Of a stretch of 64,000 bases of DNA, positions 35,402 to 43,618 are shown in pieces (the stretch's first letter is position 1; the number at the start of each line of letters is the position of its first letter). The stretch comes from Falsibacillus albus (lineage in GTDB: Bacteria > Bacillota > Bacilli > Bacillales > DSM-25281): the NCBI RefSeq assembly GCF_003668575.1, contig NZ_RCVZ01000006.1:1-64000 (forward strand), written 5' to 3'. The position numbers and the translations under genes are program-made. Below the pieces are notes generated by a model that made no database searches, was not told the DNA's origin, and saw nothing but the letters and a program-made list of their open reading frames with translations.

Positions 35402-35866
35402 ATGCAGACATTATGCATCATCCCATCAGGCAAGCCGAAGATTTGGGACCGAACACCAGGGGCAGGTCCAGTGCCGGCACATGACGCCTATGTAGGAACC
35501 TTGCATTCATTATGTCAAAAATATGCAAGAACTCACTTTGAGCAGTGGATTATTCTTTCCCCAAAGTACGGATTTTTGCTTCCGGGTGAACTCGTTCCTT
35601 CTACATATGATTTATCATTTTCGAGGAGAGGGGATCAGGAATATACCATTTCCATTGAGGAGCTAAATGCACAGGCAACGGAGAAGTACTTGGATGCATT
35701 TCCGGAAATCGTGATGCTCGGTGGAAAGAAGTTCAAACCGATAATCGAGACATGTTTTCCGACTGCCGTACATTTCCATTACCCCTTATTTGGCACAAGA
35801 GGAATTGGGGATATGCAGGCTATGCTGAAGGATGCCTTGTTAAATAATGAAAAGCTCCATGAATGA
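35402..35866 (+). CDS. DUF6884-family protein
   Basis: A 154-residue protein with the pattern of the DUF6884 family: an N-terminal cysteine segment (CIIPSGKPKIWD), then WIILSPKYGFLLPGELVPSTYD. Function not established. A hairpin-free 200-bp stretch precedes it and GGAGAG lies nine bases before the ATG. It stands alone before the first gntP. Confidence 0.65.
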   Translation: MQTLCIIPSGKPKIWDRTPGAGPVPAHDAYVGTLHSLCQKYARTHFEQWIILSPKYGFLLPGELVPSTYDLSFSRRGDQEYTISIEELNAQATEKYLDAFPEIVMLGGKKFKPIIETCFPTAVHFHYPLFGTRGIGDMQAMLKDALLNNEKLHE

Positions 35867-36033
35867 GAATGGAAACATTTGGGTGCGCAGCTTGAATTTG
35901 GATTGCGGGAGGGGAGTGTGCCCGGATTATTTGCAATGACCTGTACTTTTCTTGCTTGTGATGAATATGTTTGAATTAGGCAGTCTAGCCAGGCTGCTCA
36001 AATTAAACATCGTGGCGAGAGGGGAAGAGGGAT

Positions 36034-37374
36034 ATGTCGGATTCAACTTTGATTATTGTCGCTTTAGCCGGTGTTTGTTTGCTATTATTCTTAGTCATAC
36101 GTACAAAATTACATGCCTTTGTTGCACTTATGCTCGTAAGTTTATTAGTGGGGATAGCTGCAGATATGCCGCTCTCTGGTGTCCTGGCTTCCATCCAAAA
36201 TGGGATGGGGGGAACGCTCGGGTTTGTGGCAGTGGTTGTCGGATTGGGAGCCATGCTAGGCAGGATGCTGGAAGTTTCAGGTGGAGCTGAACGGCTTGCG
36301 CAATCGTTAATCGACAAATTTGGCGAGAACCGCGCACAATGGGCCTTGGGGATTGCTGGTTTTATCGTGGCTGTACCGGTCTTTTTTGATGTAGGATTCA
36401 TTATTCTCGTGCCGATAATCTACGGATTGGCCCGGAAAACAGGAAAATCACTTTTGTATTATGGAATCCCACTTTTGGCAGGTCTTGCAGTAGCTCACAG
36501 CTTCATCCCGCCGACCCCTGGTCCGATTGCGGTTGCCAACCTTATCGGAGCAGACCTTGGGTGGGTCATCTTATTTGGGGTGATTGCAGGTATTCCAGCC
36601 ATGATCATTGCGGGACCGTTGTTTGGAAAATATATTTCGGAAAAAATCAAGGCAGACATTCCTGAATACATCAAAGTCGAACAAAGCTACAAGCATCCGC
36701 TGCCAAGCTTCCGTCTTGTTGCCGGCTTGGTGTTTACCCCGATCATTTTGATTTTGTTGAATACCGTCTCCGGAGTGCTATTGGATAAAGGCAATGGATG
36801 GAGAGAGTTTTTAACCTTTCTTGGCCATCCCTTTGTCGCATTGACCATTACGGTTTTGCTTGCCTTCTATTATTTAGGCTCAAAAAGAGGCTATTCAAGG
36901 TCCGAAGTCCAGGAAATTGCTACCAAAGCGCTCGAGCCAGCAGGAATCATTATTCTTGTCACCGGTGCAGGTGGTGTGTTTAAACAAGTATTGATCGATT
37001 CAGGTGTCGGCCAGGTGATCGGCGACATGATGGGAAATTCAGGACTGCCGCCGATCGTACTTGCATTTTTGATTGCTTCCGTCGTTCGGGTGGCGCAGGG
37101 ATCGGCGACGGTTGCCATGGTAACTTCCGCCGGTTTGATAGCCCCGCTGATTTCCAGTCTAGGATTGGAGGGGCCGGTCCTTGGTCTGATCGTTATTGCG
37201 ATTGCCTCAGGTGCAACCATTCTTTCCCATGTGAATGATTCTGGATTCTGGCTGGTCAACCGCTATTTTGGCATGGACGTGAAGGATACCCTGAAATCAT
37301 GGACCGTAATGGAGACGTTGATTGCGGTTGTTGGCTTTGCAGTTGTCTTTGTTCTAGGTCTGTTTATCGCTTAA
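36034..37374 (+). CDS. GntP-family gluconate permease, copy 1
   Basis: A 446-residue permease with about 12-14 helices, of the GntP (gluconate:H+ symporter) family. Typical segments are TKLHAFVALMLVSLLVG, FDVGFIILVPIIYGLA, HSFIPPTPGPIAVA and SGATILSHVNDSGFWLVNRYF. It is closely related to the second copy at 42189-43541, and both begin MSDSTLI. No kinase or regulator gene adjoins it and I see no cre site upstream, so it may serve another hexonate or be separately expressed. Confidence 0.9.
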   Translation: MSDSTLIIVALAGVCLLLFLVIRTKLHAFVALMLVSLLVGIAADMPLSGVLASIQNGMGGTLGFVAVVVGLGAMLGRMLEVSGGAERLAQSLIDKFGENRAQWALGIAGFIVAVPVFFDVGFIILVPIIYGLARKTGKSLLYYGIPLLAGLAVAHSFIPPTPGPIAVANLIGADLGWVILFGVIAGIPAMIIAGPLFGKYISEKIKADIPEYIKVEQSYKHPLPSFRLVAGLVFTPIILILLNTVSGVLLDKGNGWREFLTFLGHPFVALTITVLLAFYYLGSKRGYSRSEVQEIATKALEPAGIIILVTGAGGVFKQVLIDSGVGQVIGDMMGNSGLPPIVLAFLIASVVRVAQGSATVAMVTSAGLIAPLISSLGLEGPVLGLIVIAIASGATILSHVNDSGFWLVNRYFGMDVKDTLKSWTVMETLIAVVGFAVVFVLGLFIA

Positions 37375-37388
37375 AAAGATATATAAGA

Positions 37389-37421
37389 AATGGCTGCCTG
37401 CAGGAAGGGCAGTCATTTTTG
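37389..37421 (+). terminator. Terminator after the first gntP
   Basis: AATGGCTGCC pairs with GGCAGTCATT (one G-T pair), followed by a short T run. Confidence 0.75.
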
Positions 37422-37603
37422 ATATCGTTTGCAACCGACTACAAAAAATCAAGTCTGATAAGATCGACATTTTTCCAGGAGCACATAACCATGAAAGCAG
37501 CTTATAGATATGTTTCCAATATTCTAACAAGGTGCCAATCCAAGCGTTTTATGTTATAGTACATAGGTGTAAATATTAGAAGAACTCTGCCTTCTATGGC
37601 AGG

Positions 37604-37638
37604 AGAGGTTCGTGAACTCCCTCTATAAAAAACTAAGG
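37604..37638 (+). promoter_or_regulatory. PreQ1-I riboswitch
   Basis: AGAGGTTCGTGAACTCCCTCTATAAAAAACTAAGG has the exact layout of the preQ1 class I aptamer: AGAGG/CCTCT stem, C-containing loop and A-rich tail ending in CTAAGG. It lies about 105 bases before queC and should sense the queuosine precursor preQ1. Confidence 0.93.
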
Positions 37639-37669
37639 AAAAACGATATCTCCTTAGATATGGTTTTTT
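37633..37669 (+). terminator. PreQ1 riboswitch expression-platform terminator
   Basis: CTAAGGA (37633-37639) pairs with TCCTTAG (37651-37657), with seven T at 37663-37669. The left arm overlaps the aptamer tail, so ligand binding would decide between the folds and switch transcription. Confidence 0.75.
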
Positions 37670-37743
37670 TACATTTCTTTTAATCAATAGAGTTGTTCTA
37701 AGAATCTCTTTCTTCTTCACAATAGTTATGGAGGAGATCGAGG

Positions 37744-38412
37744 ATGATGAAAAAAGGAAAAGCAATTGTAGTATTCAGTGGAGGACAAGATAGTACGACT
37801 TGCCTCTTTTGGGCTCTTCAAAGATTTGAGGAAGTCATTGCAGTAACATTTGATTATGGACAGCGTCATAACTTGGAGCTTCAATGTGCAAGCGAAATTG
37901 CCAAGGATTTAAATATAGAACATCACGTTTTGGATATGTCCCTTCTGAACCAGCTTGCCCCAAATGCCTTAACAAGAAAGGATATGGAAATCAAGCAGGA
38001 TGAAGGGGAGCTGCCGACAACATTTGTCGATGGACGGAATCTATTATTTCTTTCGTTTGCTGCTGTTTTGGCAAAGCAAAAAGGGGCGAAGCATATCGTA
38101 ACGGGTGTCTGTGAAACAGACTTCAGCGGGTATCCTGATTGCCGCGATGTATTCGTAAAATCTTTAAATGTAACGCTGAATCTGGCTATGGATTATGAAT
38201 TTGTAATTGATACACCGCTAATGTGGCTGGACAAAGCTGAAACATGGCAGCTTTCCGATCAATTGGATGCTTTTGACTATGTGCGTGAAAATACATTAAC
38301 GTGCTATAACGGAATTAAAGGGGACGGCTGCGGAGAATGTCCAGCTTGCCACTTAAGAAAAAGAGGCCTTGATCAATACCTAGCTGCAAAAGAAGGGGGA
38401 ATGGATTCATGA
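37744..38412 (+). CDS. queC: 7-cyano-7-deazaguanine synthase
   Basis: A 222-residue enzyme making preQ0 from 7-carboxy-7-deazaguanine, ATP and ammonia. The PP-loop is [11 protein letters not shown] at the N terminus. The C-terminal zinc site is built from cysteines in [17 protein letters not shown]. It is first in queCDE, below the preQ1 switch. Start is at ATG 37744, with the next ATG (37747) equally possible. GGAGGAGAT precedes. Confidence 0.97.
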   Translation: MMKKGKAIVVFSGGQDSTTCLFWALQRFEEVIAVTFDYGQRHNLELQCASEIAKDLNIEHHVLDMSLLNQLAPNALTRKDMEIKQDEGELPTTFVDGRNLLFLSFAAVLAKQKGAKHIVTGVCETDFSGYPDCRDVFVKSLNVTLNLAMDYEFVIDTPLMWLDKAETWQLSDQLDAFDYVRENTLTCYNGIKGDGCGECPACHLRKRGLDQYLAAKEGGMDS

Positions 38413-38849
38413 TCCAACAGATTTATCCTTCCGTCGACCATGGCTTCTCATTTGAATTAAACAAGGATTTTCAATTTGCTGCTGCACACTATATTCCAGA
38501 TGAACGTGCAGGAAAGTGCCATCAAGTGCATGGGCACACTTACTTTGCAAATGTGACTATCGTGGGGGATCAGTTGGATGATACTGGTTTCCTGGTTAAT
38601 TTCCAACAGATAAAAAAACTGATTCATGATCGATTCGATCATACACTTCTCAATGATGACAGCCTATTCTCGGATGAAGCCCCCGAACAATATCCGACGA
38701 CAGAAATAGTGGCACAATCCATCTTTGAAGTGATCCAAAATCATTTGGATGAGCTGGAGAATAAGCCGCGTTGTGTACAGGTTTTCCTCAGGGAAACACC
38801 TACCAGCTATGTTGTTTACCGGCCAAAAAGAGGTGGGAAGAATGAATAA
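38409..38849 (+). CDS. queD: 6-carboxy-5,6,7,8-tetrahydropterin synthase
   Basis: A 146-residue QueD/PTPS-family enzyme that converts dihydroneopterin triphosphate to carboxytetrahydropterin. Zinc ligands are in FAAAHY and the HVHGH-like QVHGHTY; the catalytic cysteine is in GKCHQVHG. It overlaps queC (ATGA) and queE (8 bases), showing translational coupling. Confidence 0.95.
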   Translation: MIQQIYPSVDHGFSFELNKDFQFAAAHYIPDERAGKCHQVHGHTYFANVTIVGDQLDDTGFLVNFQQIKKLIHDRFDHTLLNDDSLFSDEAPEQYPTTEIVAQSIFEVIQNHLDELENKPRCVQVFLRETPTSYVVYRPKRGGKNE

Positions 38850-39564
38850 ATTCCCTGTGCTCGAAGTTTTCGGCCCTACCGTCCAAGGGGAAGGAATGGT
38901 AGTCGGCCAAAAAACGATGTTCGTGCGGACTGCAGGATGCGATTATTCCTGTTCATGGTGTGACTCCGCATTTACATGGGATGGTTCTGCCAAAGATGAA
39001 ATCAAAATGATGACGGCAGAGGAAATATTTCATCAGCTGAAAATGATTGGAGAAGACCGCTTCTCCCATGTAACGATTTCCGGGGGAAACCCTGCCTTAT
39101 TGAAGAACCTTCATGAACTTGTAGGTTTGCTGCATGAAAACGGAATAGAAGTTGCGTTGGAAACCCAAGGAAGCAAGTGGCAGGATTGGTTCCTCCATAT
39201 TGACGACCTGACCATTTCTCCTAAACCACCAAGTTCTTTGATGAAAACCGACTTTCACATCCTAAGCGAAATCATTTCCCGTTTACAGGAAAATCGAAGC
39301 AATTTCAGTCTAAAAGTGGTCATCTTCAATGAAGAAGATTTTGTTTATGCAAAAGATGTGCATAAGCGTTATCCTGATGTTCCCTTTTATTTGCAAGCTG
39401 GTAATGATTTACTTGCGGAAGATGACGACGGAAAGCTGCTTCAGCATCTGGTCAAAAGATATGAATGGCTTATCGAACAAACGATGGGCAGCAGCGACTT
39501 GAACAATGTACGTGTATTGCCGCAGCTTCATACGTATGTATGGGGAAATAAAAAAGGGGTTTGA
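38842..39564 (+). CDS. queE: 7-carboxy-7-deazaguanine synthase (radical SAM)
   Basis: A 240-residue radical SAM enzyme for the third step of 7-deazaguanine synthesis. The cluster-binding CxxxCxxC is in AGCDYSCSWCDSAF, preceded by FGPTVQGEGMVVG; the SAM-binding VTISGGNPAL follows. The start MNKFPV at 38842 lies within the queD end, with AGAGGTGGG upstream. No queF (preQ0 reductase) follows, unlike the B. subtilis queCDEF order. Confidence 0.95.
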   Translation: MNKFPVLEVFGPTVQGEGMVVGQKTMFVRTAGCDYSCSWCDSAFTWDGSAKDEIKMMTAEEIFHQLKMIGEDRFSHVTISGGNPALLKNLHELVGLLHENGIEVALETQGSKWQDWFLHIDDLTISPKPPSSLMKTDFHILSEIISRLQENRSNFSLKVVIFNEEDFVYAKDVHKRYPDVPFYLQAGNDLLAEDDDGKLLQHLVKRYEWLIEQTMGSSDLNNVRVLPQLHTYVWGNKKGV

Positions 39565-39578
39565 CACCTCATGGACTC

Positions 39579-39611
39579 AGGCTGTCATGAAATTCATGGC
39601 AGCCTTTTTTA
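39579..39611 (+). terminator. queCDE terminator
   Basis: AGGCTGTCATGAA pairs with TTCATGGCAGCCT, followed by six T. Confidence 0.9.
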
Positions 39612-39721
39612 TGTTTCAATCTCATGATAATTTAATGCTGGTTTATTTTTCATTAAAAATAGGGAAACTGCATTTGTAAGGGGAATTAATGAATGATAAA
39701 TTGCTCCTGTGGAGGTGGGGG

Positions 39722-40528
39722 ATGAACAGCGTAAATTTATTAAAAGAGATGGGTCTCCGTTTTTTTACTTTGAGAGTATATGATTTATCTGCTCAAATGG
39801 CCTATTATTTTTTACTTTCCGTGTTTCCATTTCTGCTCCTCATTTATTCCCTTGTCGGTTATATCCCGATTCAAGAAAATGCGATTCTTGAGATGATTAA
39901 ACCGTATGCACCTGAAAGCACCTATCGCCTGATAAACGATACTTTGGCATATACAGTGACGGAACATAAAGGCAATCTATTATCATTGAGCCTGTTTTTT
40001 ACGTTATGGTTATCCTCAATGGGCTTCCAAAGCATGAAAAGAGTCTTGAATGAGGCGTATGGCATCAAAGGGAAGCATCATTTTCTGAAAGAGGTATTGG
40101 AAGGACTCATCATGACGGTCGGGTTTATGTTTGCCATCTTAATATCTGTTTTTGTCCCTGTCATTGAACGCCTTTTGCGCCACACGCTTAATGAAGCCAT
40201 TCCGATGGAGCAATTTTATAAGCTTCAATTGATCGTCCAATGGGGAATGGGAAGTCTCTTTTTATTATTGTTTTTTCTAATCCTCTTTTATTTTTCTCCA
40301 AACATAAAGCTGGAATGGAGCACGGTCATTCCGGGGGCGGTGTTCTCTACTATATGCTGGCAGCTTGTATCATTGGGTTTTGCCGCATATGTAAAGGAAA
40401 ATAATTACTCTGTTTTGTATGGACAAGTAGGAAGCATCGTCGTTTTGATGCTGTGGTTTTATCTGTCTGCCATGATCATCATCCTTGGGGGAATATTGAA
40501 TGCAATCATTTCAACCGGAGCGGATTAG
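39722..40528 (+). CDS. YihY/BrkB-family inner membrane protein
   Basis: A 268-residue membrane protein with six or so helices, of the YihY/virulence factor BrkB family (once mis-annotated as RNase BN). The N-terminal LSAQMAYYFLLSVFPFLL and mid AYGIKGKHHFLKE segments and the late LYGQVGSIVVLMLWFYLSA are characteristic. Function unproven. GGAGG six bases before ATG 39722 fixes the start; an in-frame ATG at 39689 has no ribosome binding site. Confidence 0.88.
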   Translation: MNSVNLLKEMGLRFFTLRVYDLSAQMAYYFLLSVFPFLLLIYSLVGYIPIQENAILEMIKPYAPESTYRLINDTLAYTVTEHKGNLLSLSLFFTLWLSSMGFQSMKRVLNEAYGIKGKHHFLKEVLEGLIMTVGFMFAILISVFVPVIERLLRHTLNEAIPMEQFYKLQLIVQWGMGSLFLLLFFLILFYFSPNIKLEWSTVIPGAVFSTICWQLVSLGFAAYVKENNYSVLYGQVGSIVVLMLWFYLSAMIIILGGILNAIISTGAD

Positions 40529-40619
40529 AGGAAATTTTACCGGAAAATAAGCTTCAAATTCGGAAAGCAAAACATACTTTACCATAGATGTTTATCTTGG
40601 TAAGGGAGGAAAATGATAA

Positions 40620-41027
40620 ATGAACAACCACCCGATGCAGTTTCCGAACTATAGTGTGCACCCACACTATTGGCCTTATTCCGGTGTTGAAGCTAATGGC
40701 AATTTCGATGTTAGGGATTTAGAAGAACAGATATACCGTCCGGATGATGCAGAAGATGCACCCCCTGGACCTCCACCGGCTCAGGTTCCACAGGTGCCCG
40801 CTCAATTTAAGTCAGGACAGCAGCAATCAGATCAGCTGAGAAGATGGATGTGTAATTGTCTGGGGCAGTGGGGATACATGGGATTGCGCCGCCCGGGAAG
40901 GGATTTTTGGTTCTACCCGACAGAAATCCGCAAGAACGGCGTATCCGGATATACATGGAACCGTGGACGCAGGCAAAAGGTCAGTTATCGATATAATCAA
41001 ATCCGGAATTTCATGTGCTTTGGTTGA
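40620..41027 (+). CDS. Uncharacterised Pro/Arg-rich small protein
   Basis: A 135-residue protein without membrane segments. The N-terminal third is rich in His, Pro, Tyr and Asn. The middle is proline-rich (DAPPGPPPAQVPQVPAQF). The C-terminal region (about 70-135) is basic and aromatic with two clustered cysteines (WMCNCLGQWGY) and a repeated Trp/Tyr/Arg texture. Composition resembles spore coat or surface proteins, but I recognise no family. GGAGG lies ahead of the ATG and a strong terminator follows, so the gene is real. Confidence 0.7.
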   Translation: MNNHPMQFPNYSVHPHYWPYSGVEANGNFDVRDLEEQIYRPDDAEDAPPGPPPAQVPQVPAQFKSGQQQSDQLRRWMCNCLGQWGYMGLRRPGRDFWFYPTEIRKNGVSGYTWNRGRRQKVSYRYNQIRNFMCFG

Positions 41028-41038
41028 AAAAGAAAAAC

Positions 41039-41080
41039 AGCCCCCCAATGGTTCGTTGAAACGAACCACTGGGAGGCTTG
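41039..41080. terminator. Bidirectional terminator between the small protein gene and rpiR
   Basis: AGCC...TGGTTCGTT pairs with ACGAACCA...GGCT around a GAA loop; the two genes converge here. Confidence 0.75.
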
Positions 41081-41084
41081 TATT

Positions 41085-41933
41085 TTATAATCTTTTAAGG
41101 GATATGGCACTTCTCATTTTCTTGAGTGCTTGCTTTCCTTCACTTTGTCTCTTGGTCATGATATTTACATAAAGTGCATCGATCAAGGTAAGCTGCGCGA
41201 TCCTTGAAGATAGTGCTTCGGATCGGTAATCTGTTTCATCCGAAACCGTATATAATGGGATGTCCACACTTTTGCTTAAAGGGGATTTTCCATAATTGGT
41301 TATTCCGATTGTTGTCGCACCTGCGTCTTTTGCTATTTTCAATACCTCGAGAATATCAGTCGTCGACCCGGAGTGGGAGATGAAAACGGCGCAATCATTT
41401 TTTGTGAGCTGTGAGGCTGTCATCAATTGAATGTGGCTGTCATTCGACGCATACACGGTAAGCCCGGTTCGGATGAATTTATGATAAGCGTCCATGGCGA
41501 TGATCCCAGAACCGCCATTGCCAAAAAAATCAATCCTATTAGCGGAACAAATCATATTCACCGCAGACTCTAAAGCGCTTTCATTTGTGATATGCAGAGT
41601 ATCCTCTATCGTCTTCATGTTCGATCGAAACACTTTTTCGGTAATCGTCTGAACTGTGTCCTCTTCAGTTATTGTCTCATGTATATCCTTGATGGGGGTG
41701 ACGATTTCTGAAGCGAGGGCAATCTTCATTGCTTGATACCCCTTAAAACCGATCCGTTTACAGAAACGGAAGACAGTCGAATCGGCAACACCAAGATCCT
41801 CTGCCAGCTGATTGATTGTACTATGGATGATTTTATCAGGGTTCCCCAGTATATAATCAGCGATTTTCTTCTCTGTATCACTGAACTGAGAATAATGAGA
41901 ACGAATGCTGGCTATACAATATTGTTGGTTCAA
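41085..41933 (-). CDS. RpiR/MurR-family regulator of the gluconate operon
   Basis: A 282-residue regulator. The N-terminal helix-turn-helix (about 1-77) has INQLAEDLGVADSTVFRFCKRIGF. The C-terminal SIS sugar-phosphate-binding domain (about 105-265) has IDFFGNGGSGIIA and VFISHSGSTTDI. It is divergent from gntP-gntK and likely senses a gluconate-derived phosphate. The start is TTG (41933) behind AGGAGAGG. Confidence 0.88.
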   Translation of the reverse strand: MNQQYCIASIRSHYSQFSDTEKKIADYILGNPDKIIHSTINQLAEDLGVADSTVFRFCKRIGFKGYQAMKIALASEIVTPIKDIHETITEEDTVQTITEKVFRSNMKTIEDTLHITNESALESAVNMICSANRIDFFGNGGSGIIAMDAYHKFIRTGLTVYASNDSHIQLMTASQLTKNDCAVFISHSGSTTDILEVLKIAKDAGATTIGITNYGKSPLSKSVDIPLYTVSDETDYRSEALSSRIAQLTLIDALYVNIMTKRQSEGKQALKKMRSAISLKRL

Positions 41934-41990
41934 AATAATCCTCTCCTGTAAGGGCTTTCTATAAAATATTATACAGAAGATGAAGAAAAA

Positions 41991-42041
41991 GAAAAATATT
42001 TTTTTGAAAACGGTTGCAAAAGAAAAATATTTTTCTATAAT
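41991..42041 (+). promoter_or_regulatory. gntP promoter with cre site and GAAAAATATTTTTC palindromes
   Basis: TTGCAA (42014-42019) and TATAAT (42036-42041) are 16 bases apart. The cre site TGAAAACGGTTGCA (42005-42018) fits the consensus at all fixed positions and covers the -35. The perfect palindrome GAAAAATATTTTTC (42022-42035) fills the spacer, and a near copy begins at 41991. The palindromes are candidate operators for the divergent RpiR-type regulator. Confidence 0.7.
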
Positions 42042-42188
42042 AGAGTTAACAGAGAAAAAAATTCTTTTAAAAACATTAAATATTACTATAAAAATATGAA
42101 AATGATGATTTTTGAAAGGGCTTTCTCTAGAATGATAGAAAATTTTTTTCTTTTAAGTTAATAGAAACTAGATCGGGGGAAAAACGAA

Positions 42189-43541
42189 ATGTCAGATTCT
42201 ACATTAATTTTAGTAGCGTTAGCCGGAATTTTCTTATTATTATTTCTTGTCATGAAAACAAAGCTGCACGCATTTGTATCTTTGCTTTTAGTGAGCTTGC
42301 TGGTAGGTATTGGCGCAGGCATGCCGCTCGGCGATGTTGTGAAAACCATTGAGAAAGGAATGGGGGGAACACTCGGTTTCGTAGCAGTGGTCGTTGGTCT
42401 CGGGGCAATATTTGGCAGGATGCTTGAAGTATCTGGGGGAGCAGAAAGACTGGCTCAAACATTGATCGGGAAATTCGGTGAAAAAAATGCTCAATGGGCA
42501 TTAGGGATTACTGGATTTTTAGTTGCAATTCCTGTATTCTTTGATGTTGGATTCATCATTCTTGTTCCGATTGTTTACGGATTGGCTAAGAAAACAGGTA
42601 AATCATTATTGTATTATGGAATTCCATTATTGGCTGGATTAGCGGTCACACACAGCTTCATTCCGCCAACTCCAGGGCCTATAGCCGTTGCAAATCTGAT
42701 TGGCGCCGATTTGGGCTGGGTAATCCTATTCGGGGCGATTGCTGGGGTTCCAGCTATGATCTTGGCTGGCCCGGTTTTTGGTAAGTACATAGCCAAGAAG
42801 ATTCATGCAGAAATGCCTGAATATATGAAAGAACATGCTAATACGGATAAAATCTATAGTAAAGATTTGCCGAGCTTTGCACTGGTTGCATCATTGATAT
42901 CCATTCCACTAGTATTGATTTTATTGAATACATTTACTGGTGCAATACTTCCTGAAGGTAATAAAGTACGTACATTCTTTACCTTTTTAGGTCATCCATT
43001 CGTGGCATTGACAATCGCTACGATATCAACTTTCATTTTATTGGGAACGAAGCGCGGATATTCCCGTGACGATGTTCAAGAAATCGCAACAAAAGCACTC
43101 GAGCCAGCTGGAATCATTATTTTGGTCACTGGTGCCGGCGGTGTGTTCAAGCAAGTATTAATTGATTCAGGTGTTGGTGATGTTCTCGGAAACATGATGG
43201 CAGGTTCAAGCTTGCCGCCGATTTTGCTGGCTTTTATCATTGCAACGATTGTTCGGGTTGCCCAAGGGTCTGCGACAGTAGCGATGGTCACTGCAGCAGG
43301 ATTGATATCACCGGTAATCAGCACTTTAGGGCTAGAAGGTCCAGTTCTTGGCCTGATTGTAATTGCGATTGCATCAGGTGCAACAATCTTCTCGCATGTA
43401 AATGACTCTGGTTTCTGGCTGGTCAACCGCTACTTCGGTCTTGATGTCAAAGATACATTGAAATCTTGGACAGTGATGGAATCGATAATCGCGGTGGTAG
43501 GATTCATCACCGTATTTGTAATCGGATTATTTATTGCATAA
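42189..43541 (+). CDS. gntP: Gluconate permease GntP, copy 2
   Basis: A 450-residue GntP-family gluconate:H+ symporter, strongly similar along its length to the protein at 36034-37374. Distinct parts are KEHANTDKIYSKDLPSF and the loop around GAILPEGNKVRTFF. Its position between an RpiR-type regulator and gluconate kinase, with a cre site upstream, makes it the main gluconate importer. Confidence 0.93.
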   Translation: MSDSTLILVALAGIFLLLFLVMKTKLHAFVSLLLVSLLVGIGAGMPLGDVVKTIEKGMGGTLGFVAVVVGLGAIFGRMLEVSGGAERLAQTLIGKFGEKNAQWALGITGFLVAIPVFFDVGFIILVPIVYGLAKKTGKSLLYYGIPLLAGLAVTHSFIPPTPGPIAVANLIGADLGWVILFGAIAGVPAMILAGPVFGKYIAKKIHAEMPEYMKEHANTDKIYSKDLPSFALVASLISIPLVLILLNTFTGAILPEGNKVRTFFTFLGHPFVALTIATISTFILLGTKRGYSRDDVQEIATKALEPAGIIILVTGAGGVFKQVLIDSGVGDVLGNMMAGSSLPPILLAFIIATIVRVAQGSATVAMVTAAGLISPVISTLGLEGPVLGLIVIAIASGATIFSHVNDSGFWLVNRYFGLDVKDTLKSWTVMESIIAVVGFITVFVIGLFIA

Positions 43542-43562
43542 TATAGACTAATAGAGGAATAT

Positions 43563-43598
43563 GAAAGGAAGTGTGGCATCTTTGCCGCTCTTCCTTTC
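43563..43598 (+). other. Intercistronic hairpin between gntP and gntK
   Basis: GAAAGGAAG pairs perfectly with CTTCCTTTC across an 18-base loop, without a T run. It could protect or process the mRNA and so change the ratio of permease to kinase. Confidence 0.45.
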
Positions 43599-43618
43599 TT
43601 CAACTAGGAGGCAGTCAA

